Positions 37,528 to 47,862 of a stretch of 64,000 nucleotides of DNA are shown in pieces (position 1 is the stretch's first letter; the number at the start of each line of letters is the position of its first letter). The translations under genes and the position numbers were made by a program. This stretch comes from Amorphophallus konjac (Eukaryota > Streptophyta > Magnoliopsida > Alismatales > Araceae), in NCBI GenBank assembly GCA_022559845.1, contig CM040127.1, positions 37,720,708-37,784,707 on the forward strand, read 5' to 3'. The notes under the pieces were generated by a model that ran no database searches, was not told where the DNA came from, and saw only the letters and a program-made list of their open reading frames with translations.

Positions 37528-39162
37528 TTGGAGAATGTCATTGGAAGCTTGAATGACCCACCTAGAACAAGGTCACATTTTAAAATTGTGGAAGAATTAG
37601 ATCAACTTGCTCTTGTCTCGCAGCATGAACCCAAAAATATTGATGATGCTTTAAAAGATGAAAACTGGATAAATTCCATGCAAGAAGAGTTAAACCAGTT
37701 TGAGAGAAATAAAGTTTGGCATCTTGTTCCTAGACCTTCATCACAATCTGTCATAGGCACTAAATGGGTCTTTAGGAACAAACTAAGTGAGGATGGCAAG
37801 ATAATAAGAAACAAGGCGAGATTGGTGGCTCAAGGGTATAATCAAGAGTTTGGGGTAGACTTTGATGAATCTTATGCCCCTGTTGCTAGACTCGAAGCCA
37901 TCAGAATTTTACTTGCCTTTGCATGCTCCCTTAGTATAAAGCTGTATCAAATGGATGTCAAAAGTGCTTTCTTGAATGGCTTGATCAAAGAAGAAGTCTA
38001 TGTTGAGCAGCCCCCTGGCTTTGAGAATTCTAACAATGCAGATTTTGTATACAAGCTAGACAGGGCGCTTTATGGACTTAAGCAAGCACCAAGAGCTTGG
38101 TATGAGAGACTAAGCTCTTTCCTCATTGAAAAAGGGTACACACGAGGTAAGGTAGATCAAACACTTTTCACCAAGAAGCAAGGTAAGAACATCTTGATTG
38201 TTCAAATTTATGTTGATGACATTGTGTTTGGTTCTACAAAATCTGAAATGTGTGAGGAATTTGCTAACCTCATGACTAGCGAATTTGAGATGAGCCTAAT
38301 AGGAGAACTTCAATTCTTTCTCGATTTGCAGGTCAACCAAGGAGAAGATGGGTGCTTCATAAATCAATCCAAATACATCAAGGAGCTGTTGAAAAGATTT
38401 GACATGACAAACAGTAAAATCATTGCAACTCCTATGAGCACCACAACACTGGATTCAGATGAAAATGGTAAATTAGTGGATGCAAAGATCTATAGAGGTA
38501 TGATCGGCTCATTGCTTTACTTGACTGCATCCCGACCAGATATCCAGTTTAGTGTATGTCTTTGTGCTAGATTTCAAGCTAGTCCTAGAGAATCCCATTT
38601 GACTGCCGTCAAACGTATCCTTCGATATCTTGTCGGCACTCAAGATTTAGGATTGTGGTATCCGTCATCATGTGATTTATCTCTTATATCTTATTCTGAT
38701 GCGGACTACGCTGGATGCAAGCTGGATCGCAAGAGTACTAGTGGATATTGCCAGTTTCTAGGCGGGTGTTTAGTTTCTTGGGCCTCCAAGAAACAACACT
38801 CGGTTGTCCTCTCAACCACGGAGGCAGAATATGTTACTGTGGGGAGCTGTGGCACCCAAGTGTTGTGGATTAAACACCAACTCCAAGACTACTTTGTAGA
38901 TCTTGGTTGTGTCCCGATTCTGTGTGATAACACTATTGCAATCAACCTTGTAAAAAATCCAGTCCAGCACTCTAGGACTAAGCATATTGAGATTAGGCAT
39001 CACTTCATTAGAGATGAGGTCAGTAAGAAAAATTTTGAACTGCATTTTGTTGATACTCTAAATCAAATTGCTGATATTTTCACCAAGTCCTTGTGTAATG
39101 ACAAGTTTTCAACACTCAGAAGGGAGCTTGGTCTTTGTCGACCTCAGGCCACTAAAAATTGA
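37528..39162 (+). CDS. S1 reverse transcriptase-RNase H (polyprotein part)
   Basis: An open frame of 544 residues without its own obvious start; it is the C-terminal part of a copia polyprotein. RT motifs: [56 protein letters not shown], catalytic IYVDDIVFG, then [15 protein letters not shown]. RNase H motifs: [52 protein letters not shown], and the tail DIFTKSL. All key residues are intact. It would copy element RNA into DNA inside particles. FFLDLQ in place of the usual FFLGLQ is a small change. Confidence 0.9.
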   Translation: MENVIGSLNDPPRTRSHFKIVEELDQLALVSQHEPKNIDDALKDENWINSMQEELNQFERNKVWHLVPRPSSQSVIGTKWVFRNKLSEDGKIIRNKARLVAQGYNQEFGVDFDESYAPVARLEAIRILLAFACSLSIKLYQMDVKSAFLNGLIKEEVYVEQPPGFENSNNADFVYKLDRALYGLKQAPRAWYERLSSFLIEKGYTRGKVDQTLFTKKQGKNILIVQIYVDDIVFGSTKSEMCEEFANLMTSEFEMSLIGELQFFLDLQVNQGEDGCFINQSKYIKELLKRFDMTNSKIIATPMSTTTLDSDENGKLVDAKIYRGMIGSLLYLTASRPDIQFSVCLCARFQASPRESHLTAVKRILRYLVGTQDLGLWYPSSCDLSLISYSDADYAGCKLDRKSTSGYCQFLGGCLVSWASKKQHSVVLSTTEAEYVTVGSCGTQVLWIKHQLQDYFVDLGCVPILCDNTIAINLVKNPVQHSRTKHIEIRHHFIRDEVSKKNFELHFVDTLNQIADIFTKSLCNDKFSTLRRELGLCRPQATKN

Positions 39163-41091
39163 AATAATGATCTTGTTCAATTTAGTGTGTGCTTTTGCAG
39201 ATTGGTGTTTCATGCATTGTTGATATGTCAATAAGTCATTTTGCCATGTGTCGCATTGCATATAGATGCATAATCATGAATTGAGTTCATGTTCATAATA
39301 CATTACATGGTTTGTGTTGAGAAGCATCATTCTTGCATGGCCATGGTATATCAAATGTTGATGTATGGAAAGGCAGGTTATGTTTGCCTAGAAGCACTCA
39401 ATATGCGTGAGGTTTCACCTCCGCCAAGTACCATGCGTCACTGTCGCATATAGGCCATATAGTAAGGGGGAGTTGTCTTTTTGCAGTATTCATACATATG
39501 TTTCATCTTTATTCTGTTGCATTAATTAAGTGTACAACCATGTGTTGGGTCATGCATCTCATGTCTGTCACATTCATGTCAACCCCTGCATGTTTCAGGT
39601 CATTCTCCTCTTGACACTTCTCGTTACACTTGCTTACACACATAACTCCTTGCGTGCATTTACTGCATATCCTTAGGGGGAGTCTTGCTACCTTTCTTAA
39701 TCTCTTACAATCTGTGCTTCCATGGCTTACAGTCTGCATATAAGATCATGAGACTGACGAACAGATAGTGTGAGAGCTTTCTATTATATGAACTGATGAT
39801 TGTCTATTCAATAAAAATGGTTCAGATTTAATGATTTCCTTGTAGTTCTGAAATATTTGTTCTGAACTCATCTATGTTCTTGGCTTTAATAGACCTTAAC
39901 TAGAGATTGCATATTATGCTTTGAATGACTATCCTGCCATCTGACAATCCAAATTTCATAACATTCTTGGTAATACTCTAGAGCTTAGTATTGCTTCTAA
40001 ACATCTTGATGAGCTGGAATTCTTGAAACTAAATTTGACAGAGCAATGATATTGCTGCACGGAGAAATATGTCACGTCATCCAATCAAGTGACGAATGAT
40101 ATGTCATGATGTGCCTCTGTTATCTCTGTCTCAATTCATTTGGACTCTATGCAGAGCAATGTCATAATTGCTGAGAAATATATCCTTTCATCAAAGAAAT
40201 GAGATTGGGTATGTCATGACGTGACTTTGCTATCTCTGTTCATTCCGAAGCATAACCGTCAGTCTTACCGAATACCTAGGAATACTGGCGTCTAAACAAC
40301 GTGTATTCTTACAGCTAGGAGGCGTGTACTAGACTTGATTGCTCGTAAAATATGAGTAATATGCCTTCAAATTCAAAAGAGATTGAAATTCAAAGTTATT
40401 GCACTCATAACTCTTCCATGCTCTAATCATGATTGTTTAGCTTCAATACTAGTTTTTGTGTTATTTCCTTTGTCGTTATTGAATATGGATATATAAGACA
40501 AGGGAAAGTTTGACACTGCCATGCTATGCGCCTTTGGTTCATTTCTATTAAATCTTCAATGTAGCTGCTTTTCGAACTCTGTTGATGAACTCAGACTTCA
40601 TTAGCTTTGAAACACATATATATATTGTTCGCGGCATGATTTCAATTTCTATATAATGGCTTGCTCTTCCACTATAATTCCACTCTGATCTCTAGACCAT
40701 TTATCACCTGCTGTTTCATATCCCTCCTTTTTGCTGTTGACAAAGGGGGAGAATTCTCTATGTGAGTCCTTTCCTTTGTAAAGAGCGCCATGCATTATGT
40801 AAAGAGGGAAGAGCGGGGGATGTGTGAATGGTATACGGGGAGAGTCAAAGGGGGAGAATCTCCATTGCTCACTTTGCATCTCATATGTGTATGTGATGGG
40901 GTTTGTATAATTGCATAGCATTTCACATGCTTTGATCATCCATGCATACATATCGCATTTACATGTTTCACTATCATGGATCTTGAGCTGCACACAGGTT
41001 GCATATGTCATAAACTTTGTCATATTTGTCATATTGGATATTTCTGTCATATAATGACTCACAGTGTTGCCATCATCAAAAAGGGGGAGAA
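39163..41091 (+). other. S1 long 3' non-coding region with repeated polypurine tracts
   Basis: 1.9 kb without a supported ORF. Purine tracts of the form AGGGGGAG occur at about 39465, 39675, 40743, 40846 and directly before the LTR (41078-41091). Multiple polypurine tracts are a reported Sirevirus trait. S2 carries extra ORFs in the matching place; I see no relic of them here. Confidence 0.75.
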
Positions 41092-42774
41092 TATTGTGCC
41101 CCTATGGTCATTTGAGTTCACTTGGGTAATTCGACATCATCCTACGGTCATTTGAGTTCTGTCGTATTCTTGGTTTTGATAATGGCTAAACACTATTAGT
41201 CATTGATATTTCCCACTCTCATGTGACTGACATACGTGATTGTTCGATCATGATAGGTACACCATTACATGGACAAGAAACACAGTGGAGTCGGTAAAGT
41301 GAAAGCTCGTGGATCGCGCCCAAGCAAGGATGCGAAAACAAGCACAAGTCGACACGCGATATTCGGCTCGTCATCCATATAAGGTCAATGCACAAAGAAT
41401 CATAGCCAAGAGAATCCAAGGCCATAAACTCTGTTGATATATTTTAGACTATCAAGGGAGATGCCACCGACATGCACGGGCTGTTAATGGAGTTGAACGA
41501 CGGAGCTAGATTGGAAATTGGACCGACCCGGGATAAGCCGGGTTCTGCCCAGCTGGCGGTCGACCGCCAGCACAGGGGCGGTCGACCGCCCCAGCCAGGG
41601 ACCCCCCGACTGCAGTTCCTTCGGCTGCAGGTCGACCGCCAGCCAGTGGCGGTCGACCGGATTTCCCAGGGACCATCCGTTTGCAGGTGTTTCAGTAGCG
41701 GTCGACCGCCAGGAGCTACAGGTCGACCGCCAGCCCCGAGCCTTCAATGTTGACTTTGTTTCCAACTTCGAAAAGGGCCATTCAACATGGATTTCTTTAA
41801 TCCAAAAGTCACCTAATCACCCACAAATTGTGGATCTGGTCTGAGGCTTGTCTATAGACCATTCAAGGTCTATAAAACCAATACAAGAGGGTTGGAAACC
41901 CTATGGCTTCAAGGCTTCAAGAGAGATCAAGGGAGCTCATTTTTGAGGTACTGTAGCACCTCCGTGAACAGTGTTTCGGGATGAAGTTCTTCATCCATTC
42001 CAAGGTATTTCAAGGTGAGATCTGAAGCAAGCAACCTCCAACAAAGCTAGAAGCACTCAAGGTTCTCAAAGGTGATCAAAGCTACATCCATACATCTCTT
42101 CATCAACTCAAGCAGATTCAAGGAAGCACAACTCACAAGGAAGAAAAAGCCATTGCTATTGAATCAAGAAGAGTGTTTTGTGAAGAAGATAGAAGTCTCT
42201 ATTGGTGATCTACATCCATCGAAGAATCCGATTCAAGCTCCAGTAATTTCAGACAAGATCTTTCTTCTTGAGCTCATTTCATATCATGTTTGAATAGCTT
42301 GATATTTGTTCTTTCTTCTTCATTTCATTCGAACAATCAAAATTGAGAATCGTCCCTACCGATGGTTAGTAGGAAGGCAATCGGAGGTTGTCCGATCTGC
42401 GTTGTTGACGTCCCTACCAGGTGGTTAGTAGGAAGGCAATCGGTGGTCGTTCCGATTTACGGTTCAGTGCGTGGCACTAGTGGAGCCTCACCGGATTTGG
42501 TGAGGGGTGGACGTAGCACTGGGGATTCAGTCCGAACCACCTTAAAATCTCGTGTGTTGTGGTTTGTTTGTGTGATTGTTTCGTTCTAAATGCATGCTTA
42601 GGTTCGAATCGATATATTAGTAATCATCTTGCTAAGCAAATCGTTGTGTCCTTCGTTTAGCTAGTTATATTCCGCTGCAATTTATCTCATCTAGCTATAT
42701 AGAGGGTTACATTGCGAAAAGAGGGGCAGATCTATTCACCCCTCCCCTCTAGATCCGCTGTCCACTACACAACA
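41092..42774 (+). repeat. S1 3' LTR
   Basis: It starts TATTGTGCCCC where the 5' LTR has TGTTGTGCCCC (terminal G to A). It ends CTACACAACA and is followed by CATTG. Confidence 0.95.
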
Positions 42775-42779
42775 CATTG

Positions 42780-44337
42780 TTCTTCAATTTTGGATTGAGG
42801 AACACCGGGCTTAATTTAAGATCATAGGGTTGCATGTATGGGTCATTGGTTCCTCAAAATATGGTTTTCAAATGGACTAGGCTTGAATGGGTCGATCCCC
42901 TCACGGTCCGAATCGATCCTCGGGCCAAAAACAAGCCTATTGGGTCTGTCAGGGGTCTGCTTGTGTATGGGTCGACCCATTGGGTCGACCCCTGCACAAA
43001 CAGACTTCTGTCTGTGTATGGGTCGACCCAATGGGTCGACCCCTGGAAAACCAGGGGTCTGCCAGCGTGTGGGTAGACCCATTGGGTCGACCCTCGCACG
43101 GACAGGCTCCTGTCTGTGTATGGGTCGACCCAATGGGTCGACCCCTGCTTTCGCAGATGCGAACGTGACTTCCGGAAACCCATGAATCTCACCCAATGGG
43201 GGTCTAATTAGACTGAGATCTTAACCCCATTCCCCTAGGTTCTTGATGGACATATTGGGGTCATACTACAAGGGTTTGGAACACTAAATTCACCGGAAAA
43301 CCAATCGAAATCACAACCTATCTAGGAAGAACACTTAAAAAAACCTAGTCTTAGCATGCTTCTAATCAAACACGAAATACTCTATGCATGGTCTATAAAA
43401 ATTGGGGCTTTCTACGCCAAATGATAGATACCATGCTGATGATTACAACCATGTACATTAATTAGAGTTGGGTCTGTTATCATCTACCTGAATCGAAGAG
43501 AGATTTAGAAGTTAGAACGAAGACTGCCCGTTTGACAGCCCTTTACTATTTCCACGAGATCTCCCTCCACACCTAATAGAATTTGGGGCGTTTACTACCA
43601 ATGGAAAGCTAACTAAGAGAGGAACAAAATGGTATATTTACTTGCATGTTTTGGCCAAGATTACCTACCTCAATCGAAGGAAGGAAGAGGGCCTAAGAAA
43701 AACCCGCGAACTCGGACACTCTTCCAATAAACGCGAGAGATCTCGCTAGATCGGAATCCTCTGCGACCACCACTGCTCCCAAATGAAAAATAGAAACATA
43801 GGGCTTTCTTTTAATAGGTCATACTCGTTCTGGATCCTTCAAGGAAGGGAAAAATCGACCCATCAAGTGGCGTGTTCAAAACGCCGCCGAAATTGTTGAC
43901 CTAGCCCATGCACGACCAAATGCTTCCCATACGTTAAAAATTTCGTGGCATTGTGAGAGGGGAAATGATCCTCTCTTTAATACCTTTCATTTTCCCCTAG
44001 TTTGGGCTCATTTGGTTAAGGAATGAGCTCGGACTGAGGATTTTAATGTGGGGTTAACATTGAGCACGAATTTGGTCAGGTAGGTGTGAAAATTTGACTA
44101 ATCCCACTAATTCGGCCTAGTTAATGATTTTATTAGGGTTGACCATAGAAGAAAAAATTGTTAAACGTAATTGATTCTACAAGAATATGATTTTTATGAA
44201 TTTTTATAAAATAGTCGAAATGTGACTTATTCTATTTATTAAAGAATTAATCTAATTAATTTCAAATTAATTCCCATTAATTCAAATAAATTCAAATAAA
44301 TTCTAATTAAATTTCTAAAAGAATTTGGGGTATTACA
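42780..44337 (-). repeat. T2 3' LTR, second segment
   Basis: It continues the LTR interrupted at 32259 and ends GGGGTATTACA. It contains a palindrome cluster at 42966-43145, and TGTAATACCCC is the element-sense start. Confidence 0.95.
42966..43145. promoter_or_regulatory. T2 LTR GTCGAC palindrome cluster
   Basis: Seven GTCGAC cores as TGGGTCGACCCA or close variants, some paired back to back (GGGTCGACCCATTGGGTCGA), plus inverted GGGTCTGCC/ACAGACTTCTGTCTGT arms. The repeats keep frames open on both strands, giving spurious ORFs. The partner LTR has a shorter version at 61299-61500. Confidence 0.8.
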
Positions 44338-44350
44338 CCCTCCCCCACTA
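44338..44350 (-). other. T2 polypurine tract
   Basis: The minus strand reads TAGTGGGGGAGGG directly before the LTR start TGTAATACCCC. Confidence 0.8.
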
Positions 44351-44412
44351 AAAGAACTTGGTCCGCCAAATTCACTGCACTTTAATACAGATATAGGGAA
44401 AGACTAGCTCAC

Positions 44413-44598
44413 CTAGAATAAGTCAAGATACCGCTTCCGCATAGTATCTTCAGACTCCCAAGTAACTTCCTCAGCTCCACGCCGACTCCACTGAATTTTG
44501 ACCATAGGTATGGAACGATTCAGGAGTTGATGTTGCTTCCGATCCAGAATCTTGATAGGACTTTCTTCATAGGTCAAATCTTCCTTCAATTCGAAATC
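44413..44598 (-). pseudogene. T2 integrase chromodomain (separated by S2)
   Basis: The minus frame from 44598 reads ESPIKILDRKQHQLLNRSIP, then VKIQWSRRGAEEVTWESED and RKRYLDLF before TAG. This is the chromodomain end of a Tekay integrase, which tethers integration to chromatin marks. It is the direct continuation of the integrase frame at 55101; S2 and its target duplication AAATC lie between. 61 residues, itself undamaged. Confidence 0.9.
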
Positions 44599-44844
44599 TG
44601 TTGAACATATCTGAGTGATTTTGATGATAACAAAACCTAAGATATTTCTCTCCCTTGTATCTTGTTTTCAAGCAAAGCTTCATGCTTTAAACCTTCAATT
44701 TTCACCCCATGTCAATTGTGTGGTTATGAATTCTTCCATGGGTTTATTCAAACATAAATCAACTCATACACAAGCCCGTTTCAATCATCGAACAAATGGA
44801 TAGCTTCAAGAGAGCTAACACTTGATTTTTGTAGGATTGAAGAT

Positions 44845-45025
44845 TGGCGGTCGACCTGTGGACCCCTGGCGGTCGACCTAAAATAACAGAATTGAAATCT
44901 GGAATCTAAGAAAGCTGGCGGTCGACCGCCAGGAGCTAGCAGTCGACCTATTCTCCCAGCAGCCAAATGGCTACAGGACGGCCACTGGCGGTCGACCGCT
45001 GGCCTTTGTAGGTCGACCGCCAGCC
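44845..45025. promoter_or_regulatory. S2 LTR GTCGAC palindrome cluster
   Basis: Six GTCGAC cores, for example CTGGCGGTCGACCGCCAG and CTGGCGGTCGACCGCTGG, about 140-320 bp upstream of the TATA box. This is the same place and core as in S1, although the LTRs are otherwise different. Confidence 0.8.
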
Positions 45026-45162
45026 TCGAGCTGCCAACAAATGTTGACTTTTTGTCACTTCGAGAAATGGTCTTTCTCTTGGTATTATTTAATCCCTAAG
45101 CAACCTAACTCTCCAGAAATTGTGGATCTGGTCTGGGGGAGTCTTTGGACCATTCAAGAACC

Positions 45163-45169
45163 TATAAAA
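45163..45169 (+). promoter_or_regulatory. S2 LTR TATA box
   Basis: TATAAAA followed by CTTATACAAGAGGGTTTGG; S1 has a closely matching context. Confidence 0.65.
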
Positions 45170-45955
45170 CTTATACAAGAGGGTTTGGAAAACCCTAATG
45201 CTCAAGGAAGATCAAAGGGAGGCTGCCAAGAGGAAGAGAAGGGATTTGGCACTGTAGACGTGAACAGTGCTCCGAGAGGAAAGTTCTTCATCCTTCTTCA
45301 TCTAATCAAGTGCAAATCAGTCCAAGGATTCAAGCTGCATCCAAAGCATACAATCATCCACTAAGGGGGAGCATATCAAGATCCTTCTCTTATGTTTTGA
45401 ATTCATTCTTGATCTCTCAAAGCTTCATCTGTAATCCTTGTAATCTTTAAACATTCCAGAGTGTGTGGATCCTCTTAGATCCGTGTGTGTGTGTGGTTGT
45501 GTGTTCTTGGTTGGAGGTGTGTGTGTGTATTAAGGTGTTCCTACACCTTCGTGGGAATCCTCCTTCCTAGTGTGTGAGTGTTGTGTGTGGTTGATCTTGT
45601 AACTTCCTACAAGATAGTGTGTGGTTCCTCACTGTCCGTGAGGGGTGGACGTAGGTTGCCGTTGTGGCATCCGAACCACCTAAAATCGTTGTCTCTGTGT
45701 GGTTTGTTCCTTTTCCTCTATCCTCCTTCTGTGCAAATCGTAAGTGTGTTAGTTTAGTTCAGTTTTTATTCTCTTTTATCCTGCATAATCCTTCTTCACC
45801 TTATAAAACTTGCTTTGTCTGTGGGCTTTAATTATTTCAGGTTCTCTTGTTAGCTTCTTGTCACACATTTTATAAAAAGGCGATAAAGTTTCATTTTTCT
45901 ACCATCACCCAATTCACCCCCCCTCTTGGGTGCCATTTAATCTCGGGACTTCAAT

Positions 45956-45968
45956 TGGTATCAGAGCC
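45956..45968 (+). other. S2 primer-binding site (iMet tRNA)
   Basis: TGGTATCAGAGCC two bases after the LTR. Confidence 0.9.
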
Positions 45969-46017
45969 AAGGCTCTTCCTTTCAGAGATCTAACGATCTA
46001 GAGCAAGATCCGATTAA

Positions 46018-47736
46018 ATGGCAAACAAGGGTATGGTACCCGAGGGTCATTCCATCAACCGTCCTCCGTTTTTTGATGGTTCCAACTACTCCTACTGGAA
46101 AAATAGAATGCATATTTTTCTGAGGGCTCAAGAGTACGAGGTTTGGAGAGTTGTGGACAAGGGTCCTCATAAACTCGGGGCTGATGAAGAAAAATGGACA
46201 CCCGAGGAAATTAAGAAATGCACTGCTAATTTTAATGCCATGAATATCATGCAATGTGCGATACACCCTAATGAATTCTCTCGTGTTTCTATGTGCAGCT
46301 CAGCCAAAGAAATGTGGGACAAGCTGCGACTCATATACGAGAGAACGTCACAGGTCAAGGAAACCAAGGCAAATCTCCTAGTCACTGACTATGAGCTATT
46401 CAAAATGAAACCTGAAGAAACAATCTCCGAGATGTTTGCAAGGCTAACAGAAATCACAAATGGTCTCAAAAGTCTCGGGAAGGAATACTCAAATTCTGAC
46501 CTTGTGAGGAAGGTGTTAAGGTCCCTACCGTCAGCTTGACACACAAAGGCCACGGTTATTGAAGACTCAAAGAACCTGTCAACTCTTACTTTGGATGAAC
46601 TCATAGGGTCACTCATGACCTATGAGATAAATATAAAGAGAACAGTTGATGAAGACATCAAAAAGAAAAAGGTCATTGGACTGAAAGCTCATCAATCCGA
46701 TGACGAATTTCAAGAAGGTGAATCAAGTGACGGAAGCAATGAAGAGGAAGAATTGGCGATGATAACTTGCCAAGTGAGAAAATTTCTAAGGAAGAAGAGA
46801 AACTTTCAAGGAAATTTCAGAAAAGGGCAAAGAAGGCCCACGCAGACTAAAGGCGAATCGAGCAAGCCAAGTAGCATCATATGCTACGAATGCAAGAAGC
46901 CTGGACACATGAGAGGTGAATGTCCAGATCTAAAGAAGAAATTCAAGAAGGATAACTTCAATAAACCCAAAGCCATGGTCGCCACTTGGAGCGACGAAGA
47001 AGATGAACCATCTGATGAAGAGATTCAAGAACTTGTGGAAAGCTTGTGCCTCATGGCACATGAGGATGAATCCACGGAGGTAAATTCTAACCCTGAATTC
47101 ATTTCCAATGAACAATGGGAATCTGAATATGAAAAGTTGTACACGAAGTACAAGAAAGTCAGATCTGAAAATAAAGCTCTTAAAAAGAAATTTGATGATT
47201 CATCACGTGAAGATATCTTTGTCAAATTTGAGAAACTGGAACAGGAATGGTTTGAGGCTTCGGAAGAAAAGGAAAGTCTACTGCAAATAATCTCAGACTG
47301 TGATAAAACCAAAAAGGAACTATCATGCAAAATAACTGAAATGGAGGAAGCATGTGAAAGGATCAAAATTGAAGAACAAACTCTAAAATCCACTAATTCA
47401 GAACTCGAAAGGAGAAATGGGATTTTGGGTGAAAGAGTTGCTGAGCTTCAGTTCACCTTGACTAAGTTTGTTAAGGGGAAACAAAACCTGGATAACCTAT
47501 TGGGGGTTAAAGTCAACTTCCAAAAGGAAGGCTTGGGGTACACACCTCAAAACAAAAAATCCTTTGAGCATAAGATCACCACATCCTTTATTCATGGAAA
47601 GGACGATAATCATGCTTCATGTTCTAACTCTAAACCCCAACATGCTCAGCCTAAACCACACAGATATCAAAGAACTTTTTCACATGCTAACTGCTTTCAT
47701 TATGGTAGATTTGGCCATATGATTTCCAACTGCTAG
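46018..47736 (+). pseudogene. S2 gag, two in-frame stops
   Basis: ATG 46018 starts a frame with GHSINRPPFFDGSNYSYWK, then MWDKLRLIYERTSQVKETKA and LVRKVLRSLPSA. A TGA at 46537 replaces the Trp seen in S1 (PAWHTKA). The same frame continues with DELIGSLMTYEIN, the knuckle CYECKKPGHMRGEC (about 46882), an acidic Glu/Lys coiled coil (about 47100-47460), GLGYTPQNK, and a second knuckle-like CFHYGRFGHMISNC whose second Cys is Tyr. It ends at TAG 47734. No frameshift occurs in 1.7 kb, in contrast to S1. Role: particle shell and RNA binding. Confidence 0.85.
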
Positions 47737-47862
47737 TTTAGACAAAGCACACCTAACTATCATGTTCCATGGACGAAGAGAACACCCGTAAGAAGTTGGA
47801 CTAACTCCTATGGACCCAAACTGGTTTGGGTACCAAAAACAATTGCATGAGAATTTTTCTTC

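Larger units (their letters stand above)
32260..42774 (+). mobile_element. S1: Sirevirus-type Ty1/copia element
   Basis: It lies in the T2 LTR with target duplication CATTG (32255-32259, 42775-42779). LTRs are 32260-33943 and 41092-42774 (about 1684 bp). The primer site is TGGTATCAGAGCC at 33946-33958. A long gag with CCHC knuckle and coiled coil, several polypurine tracts before the 3' LTR, and palindrome-rich LTRs are hallmarks of Sireviruses. About 40 LTR differences by eye (about 2.5%). Gag is shredded by frameshifts, integrase has lost its C-terminal part, and RT-RNase H is open. Confidence 0.95.
44599..45953 (+). repeat. S2 5' LTR
   Basis: TGTTGAACATA to CGGGACTTCA. It contains six GTCGAC sites (44845-45025), a TATAAAA box at 45163, a purine tract TAAGGGGGAGC at 45361-45371 and TG-rich stretches at 45485-45600. 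Confidence 0.95.

Noticed and set aside
42834..43196. Overlapping ORFs on both strands rich in WVDPMGRP or GSTHWVDP
   Set aside because: They are translations of the GTCGAC palindromes in the T2 LTR, and the same appears at 61175-61551.
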